64,000 nt of DNA from the NCBI GenBank assembly GCA_950295325.1, contig OX485809.1:39091081-39155080 (forward strand), read 5' to 3'. This DNA is from Polytrichum commune. Taxonomy: Eukaryota > Streptophyta > Polytrichopsida > Polytrichales > Polytrichaceae. This document shows, piece by piece, positions 10,701 to 24,880 of this stretch (the stretch's first letter is position 1; each line of letters begins with the position of its first letter). A program made the translations under genes and the position numbers. Below the pieces are notes generated by a model, which was not told the DNA's origin, ran no database searches, and was given only the letters and a program-made list of their open reading frames with translations.

Positions 10701-13700
10701 CTTTGGACGGTTGCAGCTGCAGACTTCGCTCCTTCAACAAGGACAGAAGTCCAGTTGTGAACTCTACTCTGTCCTAGACTCTTAATGTGGTTTTGCCCTG
10801 CATTGCTTGAGAGCAATAGGTTTGCGCCCAACTTGCACATGAGAGAACCTACAGCTTCTCGTACCTGCACCATCAGATGAACATTAGAAGTAAGCTCTTC
10901 AAATTGTTCAACACCTTCCCATGCTCATAACCTTGTCGTTGATAAAACAAAGTCAATGAGCTTATAGCAAACCAACCCAGTAACAGACAACCTCAAACAA
11001 CTACTGGAATGTTGACTCCACAAGACGATACTCTTTCCTTGTGCAAACTGGTGGATATAAAACAAGAGGCTGATTATCAACAGCTAAGATAATCATATAT
11101 CTACATTGCAATGTTTTGTTCATTAAACTGACCTCAACACATCACGCCAAAAATTGGGCTTAAGCAGCATGTAGGAGCTTCAAACATAAGACACTGAGAT
11201 GCACGCACAGCAGAGTTGATTTTTTCGGAATAAGACCACATTCTATGAACATTTCATTCTTCAATCACCACAACACGTTGCCACCAGTTTCCACACTAAT
11301 TCCAGCTTGGTATCTGACATAAAGTAGATACAACTCCTATCCAGAAGCATTGCAAAAAATTCTAACTTTCCGTATCCTTCTGCAACTCTGACTAACTTTG
11401 ATTTCATAGTAAATAGCTTAAGAAAGACATGGCTGAGCAGAATGTTGCAAGAGAGATTGCGAAATCACCCCTGCATGCATGCACATGTGTGGTCTAGACT
11501 TCAACTTGGGTTCACACAGTAGACATTACTAGTTCAAATTCTACATCATGGTGACTACTTGACTACAAGGCCACAGCGCTAGTTTTTGAGTGGACTCAAG
11601 GTGAATAGTGCATACACATATTTGAAGGCTGCCAAGTCCAAATGACACATAAGTATGCTAAACCTTGATGTACAAGAATACCTGGGCTGCTGGGTGATTC
11701 ATGTATTCAAAAATCTCTGTAAGAAGAGTGGCCTGAAATTCCAGCTCTTGATCTGGACCAAGCTCAAGAAGTGCTGCCTGAAGAAGCATAAGGCGCTTGG
11801 TCATGACACTGGTGGCAGCTCCTACTGGTAACGGGTCTGCAAGGCATTCTAGTACACATGACCGGAGAACAGGAACATGGCAGCCGCCTCGTCCCTTTGC
11901 CCCAATAGCACATCGTACACAAGCTGCCCATTCCACAGCCGACTCCACAGTAGCATGTAGAAGTACTTTTCTCAAGAGTGGCCGTAACCAATCATGCCAA
12001 GCTTCAATTACACAAGCCATATCTGCAAAGCAGCAAAACACTTTCAAACAAACCAGGAAGGAACAGCATTGTCTTTGTGGTCTTTAAATTATTCACAATT
12101 GCAACTCAAGAACTTCATATGTACTATGACTGAGCATAATCTATTCTCATAGAAGATATGCTATCCAAAAGAACTTCATATGCTCTTTGAAGATGTCAGG
12201 ATAATGCCCTTGATGCCACTACCTATCACATGGGTCCAAAATGTTTTCCATAAACAAATAATTAGTATTGAGGAAGGTGTCAAGAATACCAGAGCGAACC
12301 AAACCAGCTACAATCTCAGCCGCTATGCACTGCTTCCCTCGTTCTTCCACTGCTCCAGCAGCTTCTTCTAAAGGAGCCCTAAGTTGTTGCAGAACAGTAC
12401 TTCCAGACTCTCTAACCAATGACTTAAACAGCTTTGCATAAAACCAATGGAATTGCTCCCCACAGGAATTGGCATCCCACGTCCGGGTGTATGGCCATTC
12501 CCGCTTAACTGAGGGCATGAGAGCTGTGAGCCCCATGTCATTCATACTCGAAGATTGATATGCAGAGTGACCTTCTGCATAATTGTGGTCCAAGGCAAGG
12601 TGTTTTACAATATTCTCGCCAAACTCTGAAATTTGGAAAGCAGATGTTATAGTACTTTCTATGGAGTTCTCATCAATCGCATTCTGTACTTGGGCACTTC
12701 CTTTTGCAACTCCTTTTCTTGTGGTCTTGTGAGGAGATGGAGGAAGAAGGAACATCAGGGCCATTACTGACAAGGGACGCAGTGCAGGAAGCTCACTTGT
12801 CAAATTACTGATGAATCCCCCTGCAGCACAAAAACATCGTTACATAACCAAGGAGTAATAATTCCAGGAAAGAACTAATCATGATCGCCTAATTATCCAA
12901 AAGTCCAATAATCAGCTAAAGTGAAGAACAGCTTCAATTCGCTCATCCCCATTTGCATCCGGTAATGAAGTCCATGTTGAGTTAACTTACCAGTAATACT
13001 CTGTCTAGTCTTTGACATAACAGACACATCCATCCATGAGGGGGGTAGAACCAAGAATAACAGCATACCATGCGCCATAAGAATATACCTGTTTCCATCC
13101 ACCATATCAAGGCAACCAATTGCCCCAGCAGTTAGAGGGTCTTTCTAAATAGCGCTTCCAAGAGCAATGCAACTCAAGAGACGCCTATATTAACTGTTAC
13201 TGTAAACCCAAAAGTTAGTGACGTGACTAGGTGACCAAGCAGTCCATAGAAACTAGGCAATCATAGTGCGCATATCAGCATGCTGTCATTGCTTTTATCG
13301 CCACTGTTCTAGGAGATGACTGTTGCCACCTTTCTAAGAAGCTAGTCCTTGGTGCTGCTTTAGTAACACTACAACATTTTGATTTAAACACCCCACTTGA
13401 CTCTGATTCCATTGAATCAGACAGCCTGAACAAGAACAAATCTTTGTCTGCCCTCGGCATGCTATGCATGTTGAGAACTGTCCGACACCAATACTGATAG
13501 AAATGCAAATAAGGGGACCTTAATTTGAAAAGGTTGGACAAAGTGACGCTTTCACCATTAAGATCATACGAAGCAGTGATGATAAGGACTGCCAAATTAA
13601 AGATTAAGAGTAAGGTCAAACCTACACACCATCATTAAGCAACTAGCAGATTTCCACCTCTGAATGATAATCTGATACCCTCATCAACTCACCAGATACA

Positions 13701-16700
13701 GAGAGGACAACAATGAGCAATACTTACCGCCAATGTGTTGACCCTGTAGTGTCATCTGTATCCAGAACCTTCTCCTTTAATTCAGCTATCATAGCAGTAT
13801 ATGGCATTTCCTCCACAGAAAGTGATTCTTCAGGAACTCCACGAAAGAAAAGATTAAACAGAAAGAAAACCTGTCATCCCAATCAGTTGTTTACAAGGCA
13901 AGAGTTAGTGAACGAACTGTGGAAACCCCAGGATTCAACAGCCACATGGCAGGTACCCAGGATCCCTTGCAGTCCTAGTTTTAGATCAACTTAGCCACCT
14001 CCAATATTTATTGATAAAGGATACTATAATCTGCTATGATACAAGAGATTCAACAATGTGATATTCACTTGAGGAAAAAATGGTGTGTCGCAAACCTCGC
14101 TGATTGCATTGTGCGTTTTAACAGTTTCCAAATGCTCACTGCAAGACATACAGACAACACAAACACTCATCCCCTGATGCCACAGGCAATTCTACCCACA
14201 CCATCATATTGAAAATATTGAAAATTCCGGACCCAAAATAATGATTTCAATCTAAACAATCCTAGAACAGCCAAAACAGCACTGAATAGATTATAAAATA
14301 TATGCCAACTAAACATAATCCAAATAATTGGAAGAATGTTTGATAAACTAATTTATAAATTTGAGAAATTTACAAAAGCAAACAGAATACCCTCATGAAA
14401 ATTCTGCTAGTATTGATAAATGTCAGAGTATCCTGATGATTGTCTACAAAAGAACTCATAAGAGTAAGAACCAAGGATTCACTCAGTTCACCTGTTAAGA
14501 ATGGCGAGTAAGAAAGCTGTCATAGCATTCCAATCCTGCAGCAAGACATTTCAGACTCAGTATTGTTCCTCCTATGGGGAAACAAGAACCACTGTTCTTC
14601 TGGGCAAGAGTAGAGTTACTAGTGGAATATTCCTCATACATACATAGAATAACCTTGTCAATAGCTCGTCCTTTTCAGCAATGGATGGTCACAAACATGG
14701 CAAAAGCTAATAGCTTGACCAAAACAAACTGATTCAATCACAATCGTTGTAAACTCTACAATGTATTTAAGAAACACTCACAAAATATTGACCAGACTGA
14801 CTTAGGACTCCATTGAAGACCTCAGTATCATAGACATTGTTACACCAGTACTCAATATATGTGAGAGTAGTGGTAGAGATGACAAACCTGCATGAGGAAT
14901 CGCATTAGTGGTGAGCGTGTAAGGACATTACAAGCACCCAAGGCAGCATCTTCAGTTGGGGCCTCCTCTTGAATAGCATTTGTCAGCTTTGGGATGCAGT
15001 CTTTGACCAACATAGGATACCGCTTCACTAACATCTCAAGTTTGTTCCCTGCATGACTGAACATAAAACCTCATTCAGATCAGTTTTAAAATCCCTAAAC
15101 AATCTGCTTCGGTACAAAAGGCAGGCTATTCCACATTATTCACAATCTTCAATCACTGCTCATGTTAATTACTGTGGGTGGATTAATACCATGGCCTATT
15201 GTCCTTTGAGACCAGCAAGGAGATTAATGGACTTACGAGCGTACGGCAGCATAATTATGAAGTGCCAGATTCAAAAGGTCCTTGGACAAAGTCGCCACAA
15301 GGGCTGGAGCAGTAGACAGATGACCTCGCCAGCCTACTTGACTAGCTCGCCACATAAAATGCAGCATAGTCCTTTCTACAATAATCCACACTGGCCTGTC
15401 CCACAAGACACATACAGAACCATTTGAGAACACAAAAGCCCAATAGTCAGAACATGCATACTCCCACTACACATACAATGCCCATTTCATAAAGTAGGTT
15501 CAGATCAACCAGACTTTATGGTTGAATGGTATTGAGTACTCTTGAACCCCAAGCTTTTATCATAGAAGCACCATTAGCACAAAAATGCAAATATACTACA
15601 AGCACTACGTTCAGCTTTGCAGAAGTTCAAAACTGGCACCTTCGTCGTCTGCGACTGTGGCAATTGGTGATGAAATTGACTTGTGTTTCAGTCACACACT
15701 TGGCATCCGCATCTAACATTCCACGATTAGCAGCCCATGACTTGTACTCTGGATTTCCTGCAAAAGGCCAGTGATCAACATTCAATCAGAATAAAGATGG
15801 AATCAATTCAGTAAACACAAACAACCATGCCAATTTTGCATCAACAACATTATGTTTATTGGATCTTACCATAATTCACAATTGCTCCAATAACACTCAC
15901 TAGCAACTTCAGCAAGGTAGTGTCATCTGCGCACTTTCTCAGCATATACCTGGTTTCCCCATAGTTAACCAATATTAGGAGAGTACTAACATACCAGTAT
16001 GTTCTAAAACCAATATTGACAACAATCAAGGTAACAAAGCAGGATAAACGTCTTGTGGACCAGAAATTTCTAGCCAAGTCGAAACCTCCAATCAGATGTG
16101 AGCTGATAATTGATGAAAATTAGTGGAGTTCTGCATAATAACTGCAAGTCCTTGAACTCTTGGATGTCTCAGAAAGTACTACTTATGGTTCACAGTTGAG
16201 GAAAAAGAAGAGTTGTGTATTCTGCAAGTCTGTAGATCAAGTACTTACTCTCTTTTTCAGTATATAGAGAATAATAGAAAAACAGCCCTGAAATAACTGA
16301 ATGCTTGCTAGTACTGCAAAAATCTCACTTTTCAAAAGACATAGAGACATTGTAACCAGTCAAAGGACAGGTTTGCATCTAGAATAAGAGCAGAAACATG
16401 GGCAAACACATATGGCAAGCAAAACCAAACCAGTCAACATTATTGCATGATATAGTGAAATTGGAACTTCTTTTATCAGCCCAAAAAGTGAATAGAGGAC
16501 TCTTGAGTAATTTGGAGTGCTCGTGAAGGGAGGAATTTACTCGCAGGCTTGATGGATGGTGTCTGCAGCCTCCTCACGGAGTGCTGAACTTCCTACAGCC
16601 ACTCCAGCTGCCCCAGCCACAGTTGCTATGGCAGGCTCCCCATCTGGATACGGAAAATCTGGCAGACATGCCCGAAGCCCAAACAGTGTTGACTCTATTC

Positions 16701-19700
16701 GCAGGAGAAGAACCCGTAAGTGTTCTTTTTGTTGTCCTGAACTCATACACAACGATCTTGGTTGTTGCATGAATCTCATAGATAGTGGCCTGATAAGCTA
16801 TACAAGTCCAAGCAACCTCTGAAAACATCAGCAATAGAGGGTGTAATGAATAATGTTTGAGAACATGCCACAACCAGTGACTCTATAAATTACTAACCAG
16901 AAATGTCAGCCTGAGTATCATCTTGACATATATTGCGAAGATCGCACAGAGCACCTCGCAAGTGCAGATCCACAAGCTCCTCCGCAAACTGCTTCTCTGC
17001 CTCGCCAGGGATATGCCACTTACAAGAGGTCCCCTCTGGTGGCATATAATCCCACTTGGTAGTGTACCACACATCAATCCCACTGGAGTCCATGTCTGTT
17101 CTGTTAACCCCACCAATTAAGAACTTGTTAAGATAGTTATGAGTCAAAAGTGAAGACTAATTTCGAGCATCTTTCTGATACATCTACAATACATCGAGTG
17201 TTGAAAGACTTGATAGGTCACAAGAACATACCCAACAGGATAATCATCTGTGACATAGTAGAGAATCAAGCTCCCTAGTAAGCAACTCAAGACAGAGTTG
17301 CCGGCTGTGTTAACCTGCCAGAGTAACAGTGCAATAGATTCACATCAAACAACATACCCAAACATTGTTCTCCTCAAAACAACCTTGAAACCAGATGTAA
17401 AATAATAATAGGTTACAATTTGATCAAATACAAAAAAAAGGCAATTATTAGGCCGTGATTAAGAAGTGTTGCTAAAATAAGACCTTAGAGCTAGGGGCAT
17501 TAAAAGCTGCAGCAATAACTTTCTTGATCAGCTCTGCATGAGGCAGAAGTGCAGCGCCTCCCCAACCAACCCCATCAGCCACGACCTTCAGCTGGTAGAT
17601 CACTGTACTTTCCAAGGCTTGCGACAAACCAACCTGAATATGAAGGAAAAGTAATGGATTGGTAAGTATTCCCTTTGACGTTAAGAAAAGCATGGCATTG
17701 CAAAAGCAGATTGAAGACTTTTATGGGCAAAAACACCTTGTGCTTAAATCTCTGAACTTCTAAGGCACTTCAACATAGCAGTAACATCCTATTGCCAAGA
17801 AAGGCTTCAAGCCTAGAGGTGCAACCTAATTTCCAATTCTGATGATTGGAAGTCTTACTACTTTCTACTAACAGAACATATTCCAGACTCAATGATTATC
17901 ACAACCAGTTCTATGAAATCCCCATCACTGAGGGTTTTCCAGTGGCACAAAGAGCACAGCTGGTCCATGGTTTGGGAGTCATGTCAGTGACAAATAAGCA
18001 GAAACACCAAACTTCATATATACATATATATATATATGCACGTAGCAGTTTTGAAGTGCCCCTCCCCAGTTAACACGTGTGTCAAACCATAAGCCTGCCT
18101 ACAAGCTCGCTGTCCCTCAACATAATGGTTTAGAATTACTGCACCTTGAAATCAGCCCCCTCTGTGCGCACTCCACTGCCACTGAACCCAGTGCAAGGGG
18201 ACTCGGACAAGGAAGAGACAATTGAGCGCATGATGGGCACCAATAGAATTTCAACACTTCTTTCAGGATTGGCATAGACAGCAGCCCCACAAAGAGATCC
18301 AATCTCATCTGCTGCCCCTGGCAATACAGTGCTATGTACAAACTTGGTAACCATCTTCAAAGCCTGTTCCAAAAAACAAGAAATTTAGATGACAATAACC
18401 AGATCATGGACGGTGGCTAAAATGCGATCTACAAACATTGCCAGATGCTATGTCAAGTGCTTCACATAATCTGGCTTTTTGTTCACAGCACCGAAAAAAG
18501 AAAAAAAATCATTTACCTGATTGAAAAGTGGAGTAGTCGTCCTACAGAACAGAATTCCAACCAGAGAATTGTACTGTGATCCACTATCATTCAAAAAGGC
18601 ATCGTCTGCCTCTGTGTCACTCCTGACAAACATATCCAGATATTTTATGAGATGATTTATCTTATTAGTGCCCAAAAATTATATATATCAAGCATTCAGC
18701 TGATAGGAGCAGACACAATGATATCTGTACAAGAACTGCCACGTCCACCAATTAACAAAAGACTATGCATACTTTATAAACAAATAAGTCACATCACATC
18801 CTCTGCTAGTTGAATAAACAAGTCACAGCATCCTTACGTGGTAGTGGTGGGCTCTAAGTTTACAAGAAGGATAAACAAGCGAGAAAGAAAGCAATCAAGC
18901 CAATAGGACCAGTCAATTGGAAATGCCCCACTCCCTCCATCTTCTTTTGCACCTAGTATGCCAACCTGAAAGCCCAAATTTCCTCTGATCAGAACAAATC
19001 CACACCCCACGTTTCCCACCAACCATGTAGGAAGATCGAAAGAGGCATCACATCAAGAACTACAGTGTGGTCTAGAGAAATGACATATTAAGCAGAATGA
19101 CATATGCCTGATGCAGCCCACTGCTGGCAACCTACTTAGAGGGCAATGCTCATTATTATCAGAGACAAAAGGAAAGACTACATTCTCAGTATGCTTCTTA
19201 TTCATGCAATCTCTAGGACAAATCTCACAAATCCACAGGAAAGTCTTGAAGATAATAGGAACTCCCATAAGAATGTTAAGAACTCCAAAACTCGTTGGTC
19301 TCCTTTACCAGATTCACCTTGCCAAACTACATCTCAACAACTTACACTGGAAAGGACAGAGCAATACAGCTGCAAAGTGGCCAGTGTTTTCGGGGGGTCG
19401 TTTGCATCCAGGCCAAGCAGCGTACTGAACATGGCATCCACCAATGTAGTTTTACATTTTAATAGAGAAGCCTCCATGTCTGGACTTATCTCTCTGCACT
19501 GGCTTGCTCGTGTTGATGCAAGCAGAATGGGGCGTGCAGCAAGTGCTAAGGTACTAAGAGCCATCTCAAGCTGATGTGTGGCTGTGATCTGATCAATCAA
19601 AAAAGTTAATAGTCTGAACAGGAAAACTGTGGAACCACTTAATGTCCAGAGTGTCTTAAAGAACAACTAGAGCAGTGATTTATCACCAGAGAATTTGACA

Positions 19701-22700
19701 TAAGGGAATGCCTCAAAGCACAGGGAAATTGCGGAATAAAACTTGGACTTTTATTCCAGAACTATAATGACTAAACACAAATCAATACTGGAATTGGAGA
19801 CCTTCAAAATCAAAACAGACAACCTGGAAATCCCACATACAGCTCACATTCATGAATGGAAAATTGTATATGTATAGATCTACTCATATTTCAGCTTTTA
19901 TATTTATAAAGCATTTAAGAACACACACATTCAACACTTACATTGAGTATCACCAAGCTGCGCCCAACGGGATTTTGCTTTTAAGTCTTTGATTTTATTA
20001 AGTTAATTAGGTCCACAAGCTTGACTTGATTCAAGGATGAAGAAACTTACTGAGTCTAGTGCAGTATCAAATGTTGAAACAATGTGAGGTAACATCAGCG
20101 ATGGCTCCACAAAGGCCAGTAGGCAAGCAGAACTGCCAACAGTACTAGCCAAGCTGCCATTCTTACTGTATTGTCCTCGTTCTATCAGCCGCATCAGTGT
20201 ACCCACAAAGGCCACCCTCTCAGATGGTCCAAGTTCCAAACCAGTCTTATGCATAACTCTGCACAAACACCATACTAGAGATGAGTGATTCATCACTTTG
20301 GTAGGAAAAAATTTATGGAACACTTTTCACACCCCCTCTATAAATGTTCAGGTGAAAGAGAGGTGAGGGCTAATGAAATGCTCAGAAATTAAGCTCTAGA
20401 CCTAGATCTTCTATCTTGGGCTCATTCAATAGTGATACACTTTCAATACAAACAATAATACCCACAAATGACTGTATCTCATTACCCCTTCACCTTCTGA
20501 GTACAGAAGCTATCCCCAGAATGTGATGACTATGCCCTCCTGATATTAGAAAGATATCGCCTGACCATGGCAACTTTAAGCCTTGTCCAGTGAAAAGACT
20601 ACACAAGATATCTCCACTAGAGCGTAGACAATCTTACCTCTGCTCTTTAGCTAAACGACCAAGAAAGTAAGCGAACAAGAAGCGCAATAGTTGCTCCAAC
20701 GATCTTGTCCAAGATCCCCCATTGGAAGGATGGTAAAACCTGAAACAGATTCCGTAGACATAAGGAGCAAAAACAAGCCCCTCCTCGAAACAGTCCACAA
20801 AAAACCAAAAAACAAAGAGACAAAAAAAGCTGGTTTACAGCAAGTTAGTTTCTAAGAACTGAGAAGATGCTAAACCACAAGAAAGTCATATATAGGATAT
20901 CTCTTCATTGATTCTCAAGACATAGTGATGAAGAGTTCTATTAGAGCTGACATGACCAGCCTCAAGGTCGCAGAAACCTACTGTTCCAAAAGATCAATGA
21001 GATTTTCAAGATGTCCCTGTGTTGCACTTCCAGGTTTGAGCAGATACACCTACACATCCAAGGTATGAATTTAGCTAATAAAATAGTGCACCTATCAGCA
21101 AATATAATCTGCTACATGCCCCATGTCTATAATCAATGCTTGACCTCCTTGAAGTAACCATCATTGAGAACATGCCCGCAAAGAGTAGAAACCCAGGATT
21201 TTCGTGAGCATCAAGATAAGAGTCATTAAGCTGTGTAGCAGAGATCAGAAACTTAATAGTAATCCGTACCACCTTGAGCCACTTGAAATACAGAAACCCG
21301 AAGGGCTGATTCATATTGCAGGTATAACAAATTACTCAAACCATCCACAATGCACAAAGATGCTTATAGCACGAACACCAACAAATGGCAGATGGAGACT
21401 GGAAACATTGGTAAGAGAATCTCACAATTGATTTCGCAAACTCTTTTGAGAAAGATGATGACCAGCGAGTATAGAAGGCTAGTGAAGACTCCCGTGATAC
21501 TTGCCTATTTACAGGTGACCATGCCCCTGCCTTCCCCACAGGTACCTGCTTACAGTGTAAGCAATGATGTTAATAAAATAGAGACACAAAATAACAATAT
21601 CTAATACTGCAGTGACTAGAGGAAACATCACAACAGATGCGCTGGAAAGTGCACATGACAACATGATATAGTTTGGCATTGTGTGGCTTCAGCTCAAGTC
21701 TGGAACAAGTTGATGCCATTCACTGCAAGCACAGAGTTCTAACTGCCAAATCAACTACTGCATCGGTCCAGTCAATATAATATCATGCACATCAGAATAT
21801 AATTCATTCTGCAATTCTCATATAATTACCAGTTGGAACTATACATCTTAAAACAACACTCTTTCAAATATATGTCGAAAAGGACAATAGATGGATTCAG
21901 TTAGTAAGTGCTGGCCTCTCCAGATGTGAATTACCTCAAAGGAGCGCACAAAATTAGTGAAGAGAGTGGGCAAGAAAGGCTCCCAATCAAAAGAGCTTCT
22001 TGAGTGCTTGATGCAGCGTGCAATAAGAGAAGCCCACTGTAGATTCCAATACCGACAATTGGGAAGTGCTGCCCAGAGGCTAAAGCACTCGGATATCCAA
22101 GCACTGTAGACAGAGTCATAAACCCAAGCAGATTACAAGATGTTGCATACCCAAAGATGTTATCTCACCAAAAGCATGTCCTCCTACAAAACATCTTTCA
22201 GTGTACTCCTGAGCATCTAAGGATTGTACAATTTCATCCACACTAGGACTAATCCAGGGGGGATCTGTTTAGAACCTCCCACCCCTCACGCTCAAAAGCC
22301 TGTAAGCTACAAGTGGCTCTCTGCATACCTTGGGGATTTATTTAGTCCATGTTCTACTGCCTCCATCACAGTTGGAGGCATGAAGAGTGTGATGAAACCC
22401 ATAGCTTCCAAAGATGAGTTATGTACCACGTCATCAAGGGCAGGTCTGCAAAAAGGAACAACCTACAAATGAGATATTCTTCTCTACTTCTAAAAGGATA
22501 ACAGAAACCACAAAATGGTCTAGGCAAGAAATAGATGTCGCAATGCACTATCTGAATTAGTTTTGTCCTTGAAAAGACAATAGTTACAAATGAAGACATC
22601 CAAATCAATGCTCAATGACATTTCAAGAACCTACAGAGGCTCTTTTTTTGTCTGAAAAAATATTCAATAAATAAGCAAACACAGGCTCTTGGAGTTTGTG

Positions 22701-24880
22701 GAAATATATTGCATTGATGATAGATGCTGTCTACGATTAAGCAAGGATCTAACTAGAACAACAAACACAATAGTGACTGGTCTCAACCAACGACCCCACT
22801 ATCTGTAGCAATATCAGTTCAAGATATAATCACCACCACGAATATGTACATCTGGCACACAGTTTTGAATGAGATTTCTCATGTTGCAGAACAACTTCAT
22901 CCCACAACAACCAGAATGGTAATGAATGTTGTCACATCAAATTCAATAAAAGCCTTAACATACAATCTGTAAAGCAATGGGTGGCATCTGTTAGTATGGA
23001 GACGTGAGTTATTGAGGTATTTGGCACCTATCTACAAGAGCACAGCAATCTAAGTTGTTCGATAGCAACATCTTACTTTGTTTGAGGGCAAAATGTGGTC
23101 CATTCTTTCTACATAGAGAACATACCGGAATTCAGACCAAATTTCAATTGCTGAATCAGGTTGGAAGTAGCGACGACAGCAGCGTACAAGTGTAGTAATA
23201 GAGTCCAAGTGGTGCATCTTTAATCCAAGTCCTTCATAGGAGTACCGTCTGAGGATTTCAGAAACAAATCACACACTCAAGATTCATAAACTAGATTCTT
23301 ACTTTTCCGAAACAAGACTCCAACCTCTACCTCAAGAGAGTGAAGCAAAAAGAACCATCCACTCCAACTGTATTCTTGCAAGGATCCCTCCACACGTGCA
23401 ATGAGCAATAGCCAGGCAGTAATCACTGATAACAAACCTCTTGAAATGAACTGTTAACAGCAAAGTATAGAAGGGCATCCAATTGATCTTTAGATCAAGC
23501 TTGCGATACTTTTGTAGAATACGACTAACACACCCAGCCCACCGGTGCTGTTCCATAACAACAGGTCAGTTTTCCAGTGTTGCAATCCCTTAGCAGAGAA
23601 AACAGGATTAGAGATATTATGCACTTATCTTTCACCAAATAGTATAACTTCATCAATACAACCAACACTAAAAATCAGCATTTGAAGGCGTCAAATGAAA
23701 AGGAACAATGGTAATGAGATGGAAATTTTCCAAAAAGTACAGAGAGTCCAAAATGCCTGAGTCGGTAAAGCACAAAAGATGAAGAAAGCAAAATCAATTT
23801 TGGAAAGATTCACAAACCTGGATGAACAGATTATCTGGTGTCTCTAGTAGCAGTTTGATACCTAGGCGTGTTACAGCCTCCAAATCACAATTTTCCAATG
23901 TAGTCTTAGCCTTGATAAACCTGCAAGAATAATTGGACCCGTTTTTCCTATCAATTTTGAAACCATATTTCTTCTTCTTTTAATTGTGCAAAAGATATGG
24001 AAGAATGGAGGTCACATAAATTGCGGGTAGACTCTCAGCATATAGATCAACAGGACCCTGTCAGTGCTTGGCATCATGTGATCCTTTGAGCTACTCAAAG
24101 GTGTACATCTTACATCTATCTGCAACACCTGGGTGAGCAATCTCGTAGAAGCCACAACATGTCAGCATTTTTTGAACAAAAGTCATTAAGTCTACTCATC
24201 CAGATGTGGCTCTCTCATACATCTTGCTGTCGTGATCTCATAACAAACATACACATCTTTGAGAATGCACTATATATCATAACATTGTCATAGAGATGAA
24301 GGGGAAGCAAATAATTGTGTGTGAAACCCCTCAACAATTGTCAACAATTATGTACATGCAGGCATTATCTCCAGACACATTGAGAGTGTTTGATTGAGGT
24401 TAAAACCTGGAAGATCAGACACAATTTTGCGATTCTAACCTTGTGACTTGCAATCACAATATATCAAACGGCCATCTACATCCTTCCAGCAAGGTAGCAC
24501 CACTAAATTCTGAGCTTCATTACGTCCTGGAAGAGGATAGTGGCCCAGAACATCAATGGGGAGGAGCAGTTGAAAAGGGAGTACTAGATAGTAAAGAGAC
24601 ATGATAAGACCTACGTGTTGATTGCTGGGATCCATTTTGTTGTAGCAAGGCGAGCACCAGCACTGTCCAAGCGTGAGATTTCTTCACCCAGCAATGTTAC
24701 TAGGTTGTGAAAACGGCGGGGCTCCTCCTTCACCTCCTCTACAACCACTGCTGGCAACCATCTGTTGTAAATGTGCATCTTATCCTCATTTCCTTGCGAA
24801 AGGTTGATCTTATCAGGAGCAGAATCTTCTTCCATCAGATTTTCCATTTCTGGTTCTGTTGTAAAGTTGGAAACCCCCAT
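7796..24880 (-). CDS. PA200: Proteasome activator PA200 (PSME4/Blm10 family), 35 coding exons
   Basis: Caps the 20S proteasome and opens its gate, stimulating ATP- and ubiquitin-independent peptide/protein breakdown; nuclear family members also bind acetylated histones. The joined reading is about 1,840 residues, close to the roughly 1,800 usual in plants. It consists of helical HEAT-like repeats throughout. Landmarks: MHIYNRWLPA near the N-terminus, HRWAGCVSRILQKYRKLDL, AKSIVYLLKPGS, GLDANDPPKTLATLQ (about 521-535), LLGSLILYY, VRELAATTLAGLMKG (1682-1696) and TVTKTVADFRRTH (1767-1779), each matching the plant family in order. The start is the ATG at 24880 (in-frame stop just upstream); the Met at 24778 aligns better with known plant starts. 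Odd points: the C-terminus (EDQLEVI plus 42 residues) lacks the usual aromatic-aromatic-Ala ending, and the exon 33/34 join is uncertain. Identity is very secure; the last two exons less so. Confidence 0.95.
7796..24880 (-). other. PA200: Exon map of PA200
   Basis: Coding exons in transcript order: 24880-24615, 23920-23818, 23547-23438, 23248-23126, 22445-22329, 22103-21935, 21545-21426, 21049-20982, 20739-20638, 20258-20051, 19588-19346, 18965-18838, 18622-18517, 18363-18145, 17633-17484, 17314-17232, 17100-16898, 16736-16541, 15949-15870, 15757-15640, 15395-15237, 15056-14888, 14535-14492, 14138-14096, 13870-13728, 13088-12991, 12820-12290, 12022-11682, 10864-10619, 10187-10092, 9803-9625, 9393-9312, 9190-9060, 8664-8605 (top could be 8686), 8084-7796. 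Each boundary was set by a GT donor and AG acceptor, by codon phase across the join, and by continuity with the plant family. The summed length (5,523 nt including the stop) is divisible by three. Exons 23 and 24 are only 44 and 43 nt. Intron ORFs on either strand are not conserved and are left out. Confidence 0.88.
18010..18038. repeat. (TA)n microsatellite in a PA200 intron
   Basis: Runs of ATATAT broken by ACATATATAC lie in the intron between PA200 exons 14 and 15. No effect on splicing is evident. Confidence 0.85.

Noticed and set aside
19111-19574. Plus-strand ORFs of 105 and 142 codons
   Set aside because: Antisense to PA200 exon 11, whose conserved coding explains the lack of stops.
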